A DNA stretch of 64,000 nt from an uncultured bacterium (GTDB taxonomy: Bacteria > Cyanobacteriota > Vampirovibrionia > Gastranaerophilales > Gastranaerophilaceae): positions 43,833-107,832 of the forward strand of contig CASFGO010000021.1 in the NCBI GenBank assembly GCA_949294335.1, given 5' to 3'. The notes beneath the pieces were generated by a model that was not told where the DNA came from, ran no database searches, and worked only from the letters and a program-made list of their open reading frames with translations. Shown here piece after piece: positions 26,818 through 35,857 of this stretch; the first letter of the stretch is position 1, and each line of letters starts with the position of its first letter. Position numbers and translations under genes: made by a program.

Positions 26818-27909
26818 ATGGGAAAAAATTATTATGAAATCTTGGGAATAAAACCGGATGCGACTGATACTGAAATAAAATCAGCCTTTAGAAAACTTGC
26901 GAGAAAATGGCATCCAGATGTTGCAGGCAATTCTCAAGAAGTCGTAAGCAAATTTAAAGAAATAAATGAAGCATACGAAATATTATCAAATCCAGAAAAA
27001 AGAAAAAAATATGATGCAATAAGAGGGATTTTCAACCAAGCAAAATCGCAAAAAAATAATACCGAAAAAGAAACAAAAACAACAAATAATAATACAGAAA
27101 CAAGTCGTAGTACAACAAACAAAAAAACAGAATCAAAAGAAAATAATACAAAATCAAAGACCAATACTAATACAAAGACAAATCAACAAAATAATAAAAA
27201 TGCCTTTCAAGATGCTTGGGAAAGTTTTTTAAAGAAAACAAAAGAATCAGAAAAACCAAAACAAACAAAGTATTCAGCAAAAAAAATTGATGGTAAAGAT
27301 ATAACATCAGAAATAACAATTACAGTCCTAGAAGCATTACAAGGAACAACAAGGAGTGTAAATATACTTCATACAGAGCCTTGTCCAAAGTGTCATGGAA
27401 GAAAATTTGCCAATGGTGGAATATGTGCCTATTGTAAAGGCGCAGGAGAAATTTCTGTACATAAAAAATTATCCGTAAGGATACCAGAAAAAGTAAAACA
27501 CGGAGCCAAAATTAGAATAGCCGGAGAAGGTAATCAAGGGCTTAATGGAGGCAAAAACGGGGATTTATATCTTATCATAAAAGTTGATACAGAAAATTCA
27601 AAATACCAATATGATGGTTTAAATATATTACAAACAATTCCAATAGAGCCATATGAAGCAGTCTTAGGTTGTACCGTAGATGTAAAAACACCTGAAGGTA
27701 TTGTACAAATGAAAATAATGCCAAATACAATGAATGGGCAAAAATATAGATTAGCCAAAGAAGGCTTAGAAAAAGATGGCAAAAAAGGTGATATGATTGT
27801 AACAATATCAATTGAAATTCCAAAAGATTTAACTGCAGAAGAAAGAATACTTTATGAAAAATTAAAACTTGCATCTAATAGAAATATAAGAGAGAAAATT
27901 TATGAATAA
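26818..27909 (+). CDS. DnaJ-family co-chaperone with reduced zinc centre
   Basis: The 363-residue protein has an N-terminal J domain with HPD at residues 32-34, which stimulates Hsp70 ATPase. An Asn/Thr/Lys-rich linker (about 75-150) replaces the usual Gly/Phe region. The substrate domain has only two CxxC pairs (Cys189/192 and Cys203/206), where canonical DnaJ has four, so at most one zinc site. The C-terminal region has 'IPEKVKHGAKIRIAGEGNQG' and 'GDLYLIIKVD', typical of the peptide-binding barrels. No hsp70 gene is nearby. It overlaps queE by 8 bp. Confidence 0.88.
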   Translation: MGKNYYEILGIKPDATDTEIKSAFRKLARKWHPDVAGNSQEVVSKFKEINEAYEILSNPEKRKKYDAIRGIFNQAKSQKNNTEKETKTTNNNTETSRSTTNKKTESKENNTKSKTNTNTKTNQQNNKNAFQDAWESFLKKTKESEKPKQTKYSAKKIDGKDITSEITITVLEALQGTTRSVNILHTEPCPKCHGRKFANGGICAYCKGAGEISVHKKLSVRIPEKVKHGAKIRIAGEGNQGLNGGKNGDLYLIIKVDTENSKYQYDGLNILQTIPIEPYEAVLGCTVDVKTPEGIVQMKIMPNTMNGQKYRLAKEGLEKDGKKGDMIVTISIEIPKDLTAEERILYEKLKLASNRNIREKIYE

Positions 27910-28651
27910 TACAAATAATAAAGCAAAAATTAAAGAGATTTTTTCATCAATACAAGGAGAAGGATTATATATTGGGACAAAACAATTATTTATAAGATTT
28001 TGTGCTTGCAACCTTAATTGTGATTATTGTGATACTCCATTTTTACCTCACAACATAAATGAGAGAGATACATTTTTTGAATTTACACCTGATGAATTAT
28101 ACGATTATATAAATAAAAAATTTAACATCAATTCAATCAATTATATTTCATTAACAGGAGGAGAACCGCTAATTTGGAATGAATTTCTTGCTGAATTTTT
28201 ACCAAAAGTTAAAACTAAATTTTATCTAGAAACAAATGCAACAATTACGGAGAATTTAGAAAAAGTTTTACCGTATATAGATGTAATAGCAGCAGATATC
28301 AAGCTTCCAAGTTGTTCTGGAATACAAAATTCATTTGAACTTCATAACAAATTCTTTAATGTAATAAAACACTCAAAAATTGATTGTGCCATTACACGCC
28401 AGTATGACTGTGATGGGAAAAAAGTTTTTGCCAAAATAATATTCGACCATAAAATAACAGACAAAGAGATAGAAAGTTGTGTATATCTTGCAAAAATGTA
28501 TGATTTAGAATTAATTTTGCAACCAAGGATGATTGGTAATGAATTATCAATAACCAACAAAACAATAATGGATGTTTTTGATAAATTTTCATCTAAATAT
28601 AAAAAAATACGCCTTATACCACAGGTGCATAAATTCCTAGATATCGAATAG
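27902..28651 (+). CDS. queE: 7-carboxy-7-deazaguanine synthase
   Basis: QueE is a radical SAM enzyme that converts 6-carboxytetrahydropterin to 7-carboxy-7-deazaguanine in queuosine synthesis. The 249 residues contain 'IFSSIQGEGLYIGTKQLFIR' and the iron-sulphur motif CNLNCDYCDT (CxxxCxxC), then 'SLTGGEPL' for SAM binding. It overlaps the DnaJ-like gene by 8 bp, an unusual functional pairing that is probably only operon packing. folE2 elsewhere in the window supplies the first step of the same pathway. Confidence 0.93.
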   Translation: MNNTNNKAKIKEIFSSIQGEGLYIGTKQLFIRFCACNLNCDYCDTPFLPHNINERDTFFEFTPDELYDYINKKFNINSINYISLTGGEPLIWNEFLAEFLPKVKTKFYLETNATITENLEKVLPYIDVIAADIKLPSCSGIQNSFELHNKFFNVIKHSKIDCAITRQYDCDGKKVFAKIIFDHKITDKEIESCVYLAKMYDLELILQPRMIGNELSITNKTIMDVFDKFSSKYKKIRLIPQVHKFLDIE

Positions 28652-28706
28652 TGACTTTTATCACGACTTATTGTTACATTATTCACGATTTGTAACAATA
28701 AATCGT
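28651..28706. promoter_or_regulatory. CRP/FNR-like box and long inverted repeat
   Basis: GTGA-N6-TCAC (28651-28664) overlaps the queE stop and matches the core of CRP-type sites. It is followed by a near-perfect 15-bp inverted repeat: ACGACTTATTGTTAC (28663-28677) and GTAACAATAAATCGT (28692-28706) around 14 nt, one mismatch. No T run follows, so it reads more as an operator than a terminator. It lies about 100 nt before the 28802 gene. Confidence 0.4.
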
Positions 28707-28801
28707 CTGAAACACTTGAATTTATTAAAACATATATTAAAATATTATATATATAATATTTATTTTCAACAACTAGGATATAAAAATATAGGGCGTAAAA
28801 T

Positions 28802-29788
28802 ATGGTTGAAATGGGATATTACAACTATTACAATACTGAGTACAGTATGTCAGTATCTGCACCTCAAGACAGATATCAAGAAATGATTGCAAGGTACAAT
28901 GAAAATGCAAACAGTTTGCATAGCATGAATGAAGACCCTTATAATGAAAAAAATATTGCAATCAGGGAATTTGAGGAAAAGTTAGCTGTTGTGGCAGCAG
29001 ATAATCGTTCAAAATGTGCAACAGTACATGATGTATACGAATTACTTGGTAAAAAATATTTTGGAGAAAATGAGACATCATACATGGATAGGTTGAATGC
29101 AGATGATGCGACTCGTGCAATGTATGACAATGAATTAAATGCAACATTATATGGAACATATCAAAATTCTAACTTAGATGATCCACGAATAAATTGGAAT
29201 TCAGAAGATTGGGAAAGCCAATTATTAAAAGACAAAGAATCAAATCAAAGAATAATAAGTACACAAATGAAAAATTTATTAGATAAAAAGGGTATCAATG
29301 TTGAAGATGGAGATACATTACTAATATCATTTGACCCATATGAATATTTAATCTCAATAGAAGGATTAAAAAATAGTGATAACTTATCCAAAGTAAATGA
29401 AATACTTAAAGAAGGAGAAAACGCAAAAGAATTATTCAATTACACTCTACAGAATTCAGGAAGTGTAAACCAAGAAGCACTAACAAAATACAAAGCATAT
29501 CAAAACATTAAAAATTTAACAGGAGAAAACCTATCAGAATTAACACTTCGAAACGGGAATTTTTACACAGAAGAAGGACGTAACATTCTTTCTTTAGTTA
29601 AGAAAGGAATAGATCAAGATACACTTATCCCGCAAGATTTTAAAAATGTTGCTTATGATTACAGCAAAAGACTCTTAAAAGAAGTTGCAGAAAAAGGATT
29701 TAATTCAATGCCTGATTTAGAATTAACAATCGGCTATTCAAAAGATTACGGCTTTTTCTCAACAAGTAATATTATGTATGCTGCTTAA
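28802..29788 (+). CDS. Unknown protein, Tyr/Asn-rich N-terminus
   Basis: The 328-residue protein is not recognised. The first 15 residues are tyrosine- and asparagine-rich (MVEMGYYNYYNTEYSM). The remainder looks mostly helical and acidic, with no signal peptide or membrane segment. An in-frame ATG at 28811 would start MGYYNYYN and is an equally possible start; neither has a strong ribosome-binding site. It stands alone between the inverted repeat and gpmI. Its low-complexity start and lack of recognisable domain suggest a lineage-specific protein. Confidence 0.7.
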   Translation: MVEMGYYNYYNTEYSMSVSAPQDRYQEMIARYNENANSLHSMNEDPYNEKNIAIREFEEKLAVVAADNRSKCATVHDVYELLGKKYFGENETSYMDRLNADDATRAMYDNELNATLYGTYQNSNLDDPRINWNSEDWESQLLKDKESNQRIISTQMKNLLDKKGINVEDGDTLLISFDPYEYLISIEGLKNSDNLSKVNEILKEGENAKELFNYTLQNSGSVNQEALTKYKAYQNIKNLTGENLSELTLRNGNFYTEEGRNILSLVKKGIDQDTLIPQDFKNVAYDYSKRLLKEVAEKGFNSMPDLELTIGYSKDYGFFSTSNIMYAA

Positions 29789-29847
29789 TATTGAAATCAA
29801 AATGCTTTCTTGATAAAATTATCTCAATAGAAAAGGAAGAGATAATT

Positions 29848-31377
29848 ATGTCAAATAGAGTATTATTATGTATTATGGATGGTTGGGGAATAAGTAATGC
29901 AGGACATCCAGAACACGATGCAACAAGTCTTGCACATCCAATTAATGTACCCAATTTAATAAAAAATGAAGCATCAACAATTATACATGCAGATGGTGAA
30001 TATGTAGGATTACCAGAAGGTCAAATGGGAAATTCAGAAGTTGGTCACTTAAACCTTGGAGCAGGAAGAATTGTTTACCAAGATTTATCTAAAATAAATA
30101 GAAGTATAAAAGATGGTTCATTCTTTAATAATGAGAAATTTTTAGCAGCAATAGAACATGCAAAGAAAAATAATTCAGCATTGCATATCTATGGTTTAGT
30201 GTCAACAGGAGGAGTTCATTCATCATTAGACCATTTAGAAGCTTTAATTAAAATGGCTGCAGATAATGGGTTAACTAAGGTTTATGTTCACGCATTCTTA
30301 GATGGAAGAGACACACCACCAGCAAGTGCTTGTGAATATTTACAACCAATTGAAGATGAATTAAAGAAATATAACCTACCAAAAATCGCATCAGTTATTG
30401 GACGTTACTATGTAATGGATAGAGACAACAGATGGGATAGAGTAGAAAAGGCTTATAACTGTTTAGTTTTAGGAGAAGGAGAACACGCAAGTTCATCTAT
30501 TGAAGCCGTAAAACAATCTTATGCAAAAGATGAAACAGATGAATTTGTGTTACCAACAGTAATTGATGGCGACGATTCAAGAATCAAAGATAATGATGCA
30601 ATTATCTTCTTCAATTACCGTCCTGACAGAGCTAGAGAGATCTCAAAAGCTATCAATTTCAAAGATTTTGATGGTTTTAACAGGAAGAAAGTATTAGAAA
30701 ATATTTACTATGTAACAATGACAAGTTATGATGCAACATTTACATTCCCAGTTGCATTTGAAAAAACTAAAATGGTAAATATTTTAGGTGATGTTTTAGA
30801 GGCAAATGGAATAAAACAATTTAGAACGGCAGAAACAGAAAAATATGCTCACGTTACATTCTTCTTTAATGGCGGAATTGAAGAGCCACAAGCACATGAA
30901 ACAAGAAAACTTGTTGCATCTCCAAAAGTTCCAACTTACGATATGCAACCTGAAATGAGTGCTTATGAAGTATGTGACAACGTTTTAGCAGCACTAGATA
31001 ATGAAGATTATAGATTTATTTTAGTAAACTTTGCTAACCCTGATATGGTAGGTCATACAGGAGATATCGCAGCTGCAACTAAAGCCTGCAAAGTTGTTGA
31101 TGAATGTGTTGGTAAAATTGCTGAAAAATGTAAAGAAAAAAATGTTACAATGTTATTAACAGCAGACCATGGAAACGCTGAAATGATGGTTGACGAAGAA
31201 ACAGGTAAACCACAGACAGCACATACAACAAATGTTGTTCCATTCGTTGTTATAAATCCAGATCATAAAATAGAATTAAAGTCTGATGGAGCATTATGTA
31301 ACGTTGCACCAACAGTTCTTGATTTATTCGGAATTGAAAAACCGGAAGAAATGGAATGTGACTCATTAATTAAGTAA
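29848..31377 (+). CDS. gpmI: 2,3-bisphosphoglycerate-independent phosphoglycerate mutase
   Basis: The glycolytic enzyme interconverts 3- and 2-phosphoglycerate with two manganese ions. The start at 29848 follows AAAGGAAGAG and gives 509 residues, the family length, beginning 'NRVLLCIMDGWGIS'; an in-frame ATG at 29791 lacks support. 'PEGQMGNSEVGHLNLGAGR' carries the phosphorylated serine. Also visible are 'HAFLDGRDTPP', 'DRDNRWDRVEKAY', 'FFNYRPDRAREI', 'NPDMVGHTGD' and 'LTADHGNAE'. Confidence 0.96.
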   Translation: MSNRVLLCIMDGWGISNAGHPEHDATSLAHPINVPNLIKNEASTIIHADGEYVGLPEGQMGNSEVGHLNLGAGRIVYQDLSKINRSIKDGSFFNNEKFLAAIEHAKKNNSALHIYGLVSTGGVHSSLDHLEALIKMAADNGLTKVYVHAFLDGRDTPPASACEYLQPIEDELKKYNLPKIASVIGRYYVMDRDNRWDRVEKAYNCLVLGEGEHASSSIEAVKQSYAKDETDEFVLPTVIDGDDSRIKDNDAIIFFNYRPDRAREISKAINFKDFDGFNRKKVLENIYYVTMTSYDATFTFPVAFEKTKMVNILGDVLEANGIKQFRTAETEKYAHVTFFFNGGIEEPQAHETRKLVASPKVPTYDMQPEMSAYEVCDNVLAALDNEDYRFILVNFANPDMVGHTGDIAAATKACKVVDECVGKIAEKCKEKNVTMLLTADHGNAEMMVDEETGKPQTAHTTNVVPFVVINPDHKIELKSDGALCNVAPTVLDLFGIEKPEEMECDSLIK

Positions 31378-31385
31378 AGGAATAT

Positions 31386-34361
31386 ATGACAGAAACAAAA
31401 TCATTAGATATCGATTTATCATTCAAAAAAAATAATGTAGATGAACTATTTTTAAACCTTAGCGAAAATCCTGAAGGGTTTAAAAACAAGGATTTTAGAT
31501 TTACTTTGAGTTTGATATACCAATTGATTGAAGATGAATTTGCAGGAATATTTTTAAGCCCAAATTCTCCTGTCAGAAATACAGATTTCTTTTTAATTAA
31601 TGAAGGTGGCAAATTATCATTTTTTGTAACACCTACAAATAACTTTCAATTTTATCTAAAATCCAAAGGCTCAATGTTTAGATTTACACCTAAAGAAGTA
31701 AATGGTGAAATCGGTTACGTTATGCCTTTGGATTTAGTTTTAGATTATTTTGGAGGTTTTGATGAAATACTTGATTTCAGTGCGGTAACGCCAACATTTG
31801 TATACTTTAATAAACTTACTCAATTTGTTATGAAATTAGTTGAAAAGCTATATTTTATACCAACCGTAAAAGTAAGAGGTAATTTCTTTAGAATCGTTTA
31901 TGAACCAATTATTCAAACTAAGCAAATTGCACGTATTATAAATGAATTAGAAGAAAATATCCCAGAAAATTTATTTATTAAAGGAGAAAAACCTAAAAAT
32001 TTTGTAACAGATTTTGTTCATGACTACTTAAATTATGTTGTATACAAATTCTTACATATAAAAAGTTATAGATTTAAAGATGTAAAATCTGGGAATTATT
32101 TATTAAAAGACTTAGAACAAAAATCTTTAATGAAAGGCAAAGATTTAGCTGAAAATTTTGCTCAATGGTTTGATGAATTATACCTAGGCAAATACGATGT
32201 TATTCCTTTCTTTAAAATAAACAAAATCGATAATAGTGAAGATTTTGAATTAAAAATTCATATTAGAAATAGAAAAAATAATGAAACTATTCTAATGGAT
32301 GAATTATATGTAAAAGATAAAATTTGGGATGCAAATTCCTCTGATATCGCAAAAATTATTGAAAAACAGTTAAATTTTGCACTTCGTTATATGCCAGAAT
32401 TAGAAAAATTATTTGAAGATGAAGAAAATTTATCTTTAAAGTTAAATTTAAGTGAAGTTTACAAAATCATAGCTCAGACATCATATTATTTACAAAAAGC
32501 ACAAATTGAAGTTATATTACCAGAAGAATTAACAAATATAATTGTTCCACGAGCATCAATCAACGCAAAAGTAAAAGAAAAACGTTCTGATGATTTAATG
32601 GAAATATTTAATACAGTATCATCATCATCAATATCTTTAGATGATATTTTAGAATTTTCATATGAAGTATCCTTAGGAGATGAAAAAGTATCATTAGAAG
32701 AGTTTAATAAGCTTGTGGAAACCAATACTGGCCTTGTCAAATATAATGATAAATATATATTAATAGATAAAGAAGAAGGTCGTAAACTTGCAGAACAAAT
32801 TTTAAATGCAAACCATAAGAAAATGACAAGATTGCAACTTTTACATGCATCAATGTCAGGAAGAATACAAGATTACGACTTCAATTATGATCAAGCATAT
32901 GCAAATGTTATTAAAGATTTTGCTAAGGCTGTAGAAATCACACCTCCTGAAGCTTTAAATGGAGAATTAAGACAATATCAACAAACAGGTTTAAAATGGC
33001 TTTGGACAAACGTATCAAAGGGTTTTGGCTGTTGTATGGCAGATGATATGGGGCTTGGTAAAACTATTCAGGTTATTAGTTTAATATTAAAACTAAAAGA
33101 AGAAAACAAGCTTAAACAGCCTGTTCTTGTAATTTGCCCAACAACATTAATGGGTAACTGGATGAAGGAACTTCAAATGTTCGCTCCAGAATTAAAAGTT
33201 GCAAAATACCATGGATTAGATAGACAACTAGATCTCAAAAACGACGTCATTTTAACAACATATGCAATTATGCGTATAGATACAGAAGAAATGAAAAAAC
33301 AAACTTGGGGCATGATAGTTGTTGATGAAGCTCAAAATATCAAAAATCCTGATACCGCTCAAACAATGGCTATTAAAATACTAAAATCTGATATTAAAAT
33401 AGCAATGACAGGTACACCTGTTGAAAATAGATTAACAGAATTATGGAGTATATTTGATTTTATTAATACAGGGTATTTGGGCTCATTAAAAGAGTTCCAA
33501 AAGAGCTATGCTATACCTATTGAAAGATTTAAAGAAACATCTAGGGCATCAAAACTTAGAATGTCAATTTCACCTTTTGTTTTAAGGCGTTTAAAAACAG
33601 ATAAAACAGTTATTTCAGACTTACCTGATAAAGTTGTAATTAATGATTATTGTTATTTAACACCAGCTCAAGCAATGCTATATGAAAAAACTCTTAACGA
33701 GATGATGGGTAAAATTGCAGGAGTATCAGGTGTAAATAGAAGAGGAAATATCTTTAAACTTATTACATCTTTAAAACAAATTTGCAATCACCCATACCAA
33801 TTCTTAAAAGCAGGTGAAATGACAAAAGAAATGTCAGGAAAGATGGAAAAATGTATTGATTTAGTAAATTCAATATTAAACAACAATGAAAAAACACTTA
33901 TATTTACACAATACAAAGAAATGGGTGATATTCTAACAAGAATTATTGCAGATGAATGTAATGAGAATCCATTATTCTTCCACGGTTCATTAACAATTGG
34001 ACAACGAGAAAAATTAATTGAAGAATTCCAAAATAACAAAGATTCTCATGTTATGGTTCTTTCTCTAAAAGCTGGTGGAACTGGTTTAAACTTAACAAGT
34101 GCAACAAATGTTATTCATTATGATTTATGGTGGAACCCTGCTGTTGAAGAACAGGCAACCGATAGAACATATCGTATTGGTCAAACAAATAATGTAATGG
34201 TTCATAGAATGATTACATTAGGAACATTTGAAGAAAAAATTGATGAAATGTTAAAAACTAAAAAAGAATTAGCTGATTTAGCTGTATATGAAGGCGAAAA
34301 AATTATTACAGAGCTATCAGACGAAGAAATATACGAAATATTCTCACTTTCAGCTATGTAA
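31386..34361 (+). CDS. SNF2-family DNA translocase / helicase
   Basis: The 991-residue protein has a C-terminal SNF2 ATPase. Motif I is 'MADDMGLGKTIQ' (Lys near residue 559), motif II is 'IVVDEAQNIKNP' (near 647), and later motifs are 'AMTGTPVENRLTELWSIFDF', 'LSLKAGGTGLNLTSA' and 'EEQATDRTYRIGQTNNV'. The N-terminal half (about 500 residues) has no recognised domain. Bacterial members of this type remodel protein-DNA complexes, often RNA polymerase or repair factors. It starts 8 nt after gpmI with an AAAGGAA ribosome-binding site. Confidence 0.9.
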   Translation: MTETKSLDIDLSFKKNNVDELFLNLSENPEGFKNKDFRFTLSLIYQLIEDEFAGIFLSPNSPVRNTDFFLINEGGKLSFFVTPTNNFQFYLKSKGSMFRFTPKEVNGEIGYVMPLDLVLDYFGGFDEILDFSAVTPTFVYFNKLTQFVMKLVEKLYFIPTVKVRGNFFRIVYEPIIQTKQIARIINELEENIPENLFIKGEKPKNFVTDFVHDYLNYVVYKFLHIKSYRFKDVKSGNYLLKDLEQKSLMKGKDLAENFAQWFDELYLGKYDVIPFFKINKIDNSEDFELKIHIRNRKNNETILMDELYVKDKIWDANSSDIAKIIEKQLNFALRYMPELEKLFEDEENLSLKLNLSEVYKIIAQTSYYLQKAQIEVILPEELTNIIVPRASINAKVKEKRSDDLMEIFNTVSSSSISLDDILEFSYEVSLGDEKVSLEEFNKLVETNTGLVKYNDKYILIDKEEGRKLAEQILNANHKKMTRLQLLHASMSGRIQDYDFNYDQAYANVIKDFAKAVEITPPEALNGELRQYQQTGLKWLWTNVSKGFGCCMADDMGLGKTIQVISLILKLKEENKLKQPVLVICPTTLMGNWMKELQMFAPELKVAKYHGLDRQLDLKNDVILTTYAIMRIDTEEMKKQTWGMIVVDEAQNIKNPDTAQTMAIKILKSDIKIAMTGTPVENRLTELWSIFDFINTGYLGSLKEFQKSYAIPIERFKETSRASKLRMSISPFVLRRLKTDKTVISDLPDKVVINDYCYLTPAQAMLYEKTLNEMMGKIAGVSGVNRRGNIFKLITSLKQICNHPYQFLKAGEMTKEMSGKMEKCIDLVNSILNNNEKTLIFTQYKEMGDILTRIIADECNENPLFFHGSLTIGQREKLIEEFQNNKDSHVMVLSLKAGGTGLNLTSATNVIHYDLWWNPAVEEQATDRTYRIGQTNNVMVHRMITLGTFEEKIDEMLKTKKELADLAVYEGEKIITELSDEEIYEIFSLSAM

Positions 34362-34392
34362 AGATTTGTTAATTAATATCAAAATAAAAAAT

Positions 34393-34416
34393 GAACATTT
34401 TAAAATAAATTTCGTT
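34393..34416 (+). promoter_or_regulatory. Candidate ECF-type promoter
   Basis: GAAC (34393-34396) and CGTT (34413-34416), spaced 16 nt apart, resemble the bipartite -35/-10 pattern of ECF sigma promoters, 23 nt upstream of the anti-sigma start. The gene two steps downstream is itself an ECF sigma, so autoregulation is plausible. Tetramer matches are weak evidence. Confidence 0.3.
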
Positions 34417-34439
34417 ATATAAACAGAAGAGGTAATCAA

Positions 34440-34778
34440 ATGGATAAAAAATGTGATAAATATGAATCTCTGTTTATTTTTTCAGACGAAGCAACTTTGA
34501 ATAAGCATATCGCTGAATGTGAAGATTGCAGAAAAGAACATGAAAAAATGCAGCGAGTTTCAGATTTAATCCAAGAAGTAAAAGACGATTACAAACGTCC
34601 AAAATACAGAGCATTACAAGTTGCCTGCATACTATTTCTGTTTATGGTTTGTGGAGCAAGTATAGAAATGCTCGATTTAAGATACGGTATATTAGATACT
34701 GTAAAGTATGGAGCTCCACTAACAATGGAAGATTTAGGTTTTCCAACAGATAGTTACGGGCTCATACAGGTAGACTAA
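34440..34778 (+). CDS. Zinc-binding anti-sigma factor (ZAS-like) with membrane segment
   Basis: The 112-residue protein has HIAECEDC (His23, Cys27, Cys30), the HxxxCxxC core of zinc-binding anti-sigma domains. A hydrophobic segment follows ('LQVACILFLFMVCGASIEML', about 60-79), then a short extracytoplasmic tail. It should hold the downstream ECF sigma factor at the membrane until a signal arrives. The gene is upstream of its sigma with 2 nt between them, the reverse of the common order. AGAGGTAA precedes the start. Confidence 0.78.
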   Translation: MDKKCDKYESLFIFSDEATLNKHIAECEDCRKEHEKMQRVSDLIQEVKDDYKRPKYRALQVACILFLFMVCGASIEMLDLRYGILDTVKYGAPLTMEDLGFPTDSYGLIQVD

Positions 34779-34780
34779 CA

Positions 34781-35278
34781 ATGAATTTCAGAAAAATAAT
34801 AGAAAATAACAAAGAACACGTAAAAAACATAATAAAACTAATAACTAAAGAACAAAATGAAGATTTAGAACAAGAAGTATTTATCAAAGTTTGGAAGAAC
34901 TCAGATAAGTATAAAGAGTGTGGCAATTTCAAAAGCTGGATTTGCACAATAGCTAAAAACGTATCAAAAGATTATTTAAAATCAGCAAAAAGAAAGGTGG
35001 ATATAAATTCAACATCAGACGAAACAGTAATAAATAAGATTACCGATAAAAAAGAAGTTCCGGAACAGGTAATCGTAAATGAGTTTAGAAGACGTCGAAT
35101 AAAAAAAGCAATAAATAATTTAAAACCAAAATTTAAACAAATTATCATACTGTATGAAATAGAAGGGCTGTCCTATGAAAATATCTCAGATAAGCTAAAA
35201 ATCCCAATAGGGACTGTAAAATCGAGATTATATAATGCAAAAAAAATATTAGCAGATGAATTGATAGATTTACTTTAA
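34781..35278 (+). CDS. ECF-family RNA polymerase sigma factor
   Basis: The 165-residue protein is the size of a group 4 (ECF) sigma. Region 2 is in 'EDLEQEVFIKVWKNSDKY' and 'NFKSWICTIAKNVSKDYLKS'. Region 4 is in 'LKPKFKQIIILYEIEGLSYE' and 'KLKIPIGTVKSRLYNAKKIL'. Region 1 and region 3 are absent, as expected. It directs transcription of envelope-stress or metal-response genes. It is coupled to the anti-sigma gene before it and the Spy-like gene after it. Confidence 0.93.
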   Translation: MNFRKIIENNKEHVKNIIKLITKEQNEDLEQEVFIKVWKNSDKYKECGNFKSWICTIAKNVSKDYLKSAKRKVDINSTSDETVINKITDKKEVPEQVIVNEFRRRRIKKAINNLKPKFKQIIILYEIEGLSYENISDKLKIPIGTVKSRLYNAKKILADELIDLL

Positions 35279-35296
35279 AAGAAAGGATAAACAAAT

Positions 35297-35818
35297 ATGA
35301 TGAAAAAAGGTTTAATAATCACAGGATTAATGATTTTAACAACAGCATCAATGGTAAGTGCAGCAGAACCACCTCAAGGTCCTGGTCCAGAAGGATGCCC
35401 TCCTCCACCTCCTTGTTGTCATAAACAAGCACCTAAGAAAATGGATTTAGATAAAGCTTTAAAATTAACAGATGAACAAAAAGTTAAAGCTCGTGAAATT
35501 AGAATGCAGGGACAAAAAGAAATTCGTCCATTGTTTGAACAATTAAAATCTAAACAAGAGCAAAAAAGAGCTTTATTAACAAGCCAAATTAACAAAAAAG
35601 AACAAATTGAAATGATTGATACTTTGAATGAAGAAATATCTTCTTTAAAACGCCAAATTCATGAAGTTCGAGTAAAAAATATGAAAGAATTTGAATCAAT
35701 TCTTACTGATAAACAAAAGAAAACTCTTGATAAAATTAAAATGGAATCAAGAAAAAACTTCCACAAACATCACAAACAAGGATGTAAACCTGGTCCTAGA
35801 CCTTGTCCTTGTAAATAA
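35297..35818 (+). CDS. Spy/CpxP-like periplasmic protein with Cys/His-rich ends
   Basis: The 173-residue protein has a signal peptide ending near residue 23 (MVSAAEPP) and two LTxxQ motifs (LTDEQ near residue 57, LTDKQ near 143) in a charged helical core, the Spy/CpxP hallmark. The start of the mature part is proline- and cysteine-rich (CPPPPPCCHK), and the end carries HKHHKQGCKPGPRPCPCK. These suit metal binding. As the third gene of the sigma / anti-sigma trio it may be a periplasmic sensor or effector, comparable in logic to CnrX-type sensors; this is inference. Confidence 0.8.
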   Translation: MMKKGLIITGLMILTTASMVSAAEPPQGPGPEGCPPPPPCCHKQAPKKMDLDKALKLTDEQKVKAREIRMQGQKEIRPLFEQLKSKQEQKRALLTSQINKKEQIEMIDTLNEEISSLKRQIHEVRVKNMKEFESILTDKQKKTLDKIKMESRKNFHKHHKQGCKPGPRPCPCK

Positions 35819-35822
35819 GTTT

Positions 35823-35848
35823 AAAAGCCCTGATTATTCAGGGCTTTT
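35823..35848. terminator. Bidirectional terminator after the Spy-like gene
   Basis: AAAAGCCCTGA (35823-35833) and TCAGGGCTTTT (35838-35848) form a perfect 11-bp stem with a 4-nt loop. Both strands end in a T run. It separates the sigma trio from the minus-strand gene ending at 35858. Confidence 0.92.
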
Positions 35849-35857
35849 ATTTTAAAT

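Noticed and set aside
28671..28886. 71-codon plus-strand frame between queE and the 28802 gene
   Set aside because: It runs through the inverted repeat and overlaps the better-supported 28802 gene in another frame.
29791..29847. N-terminal extension of gpmI to an upstream ATG
   Set aside because: The strong ribosome-binding site and the family length both favour the ATG at 29848.
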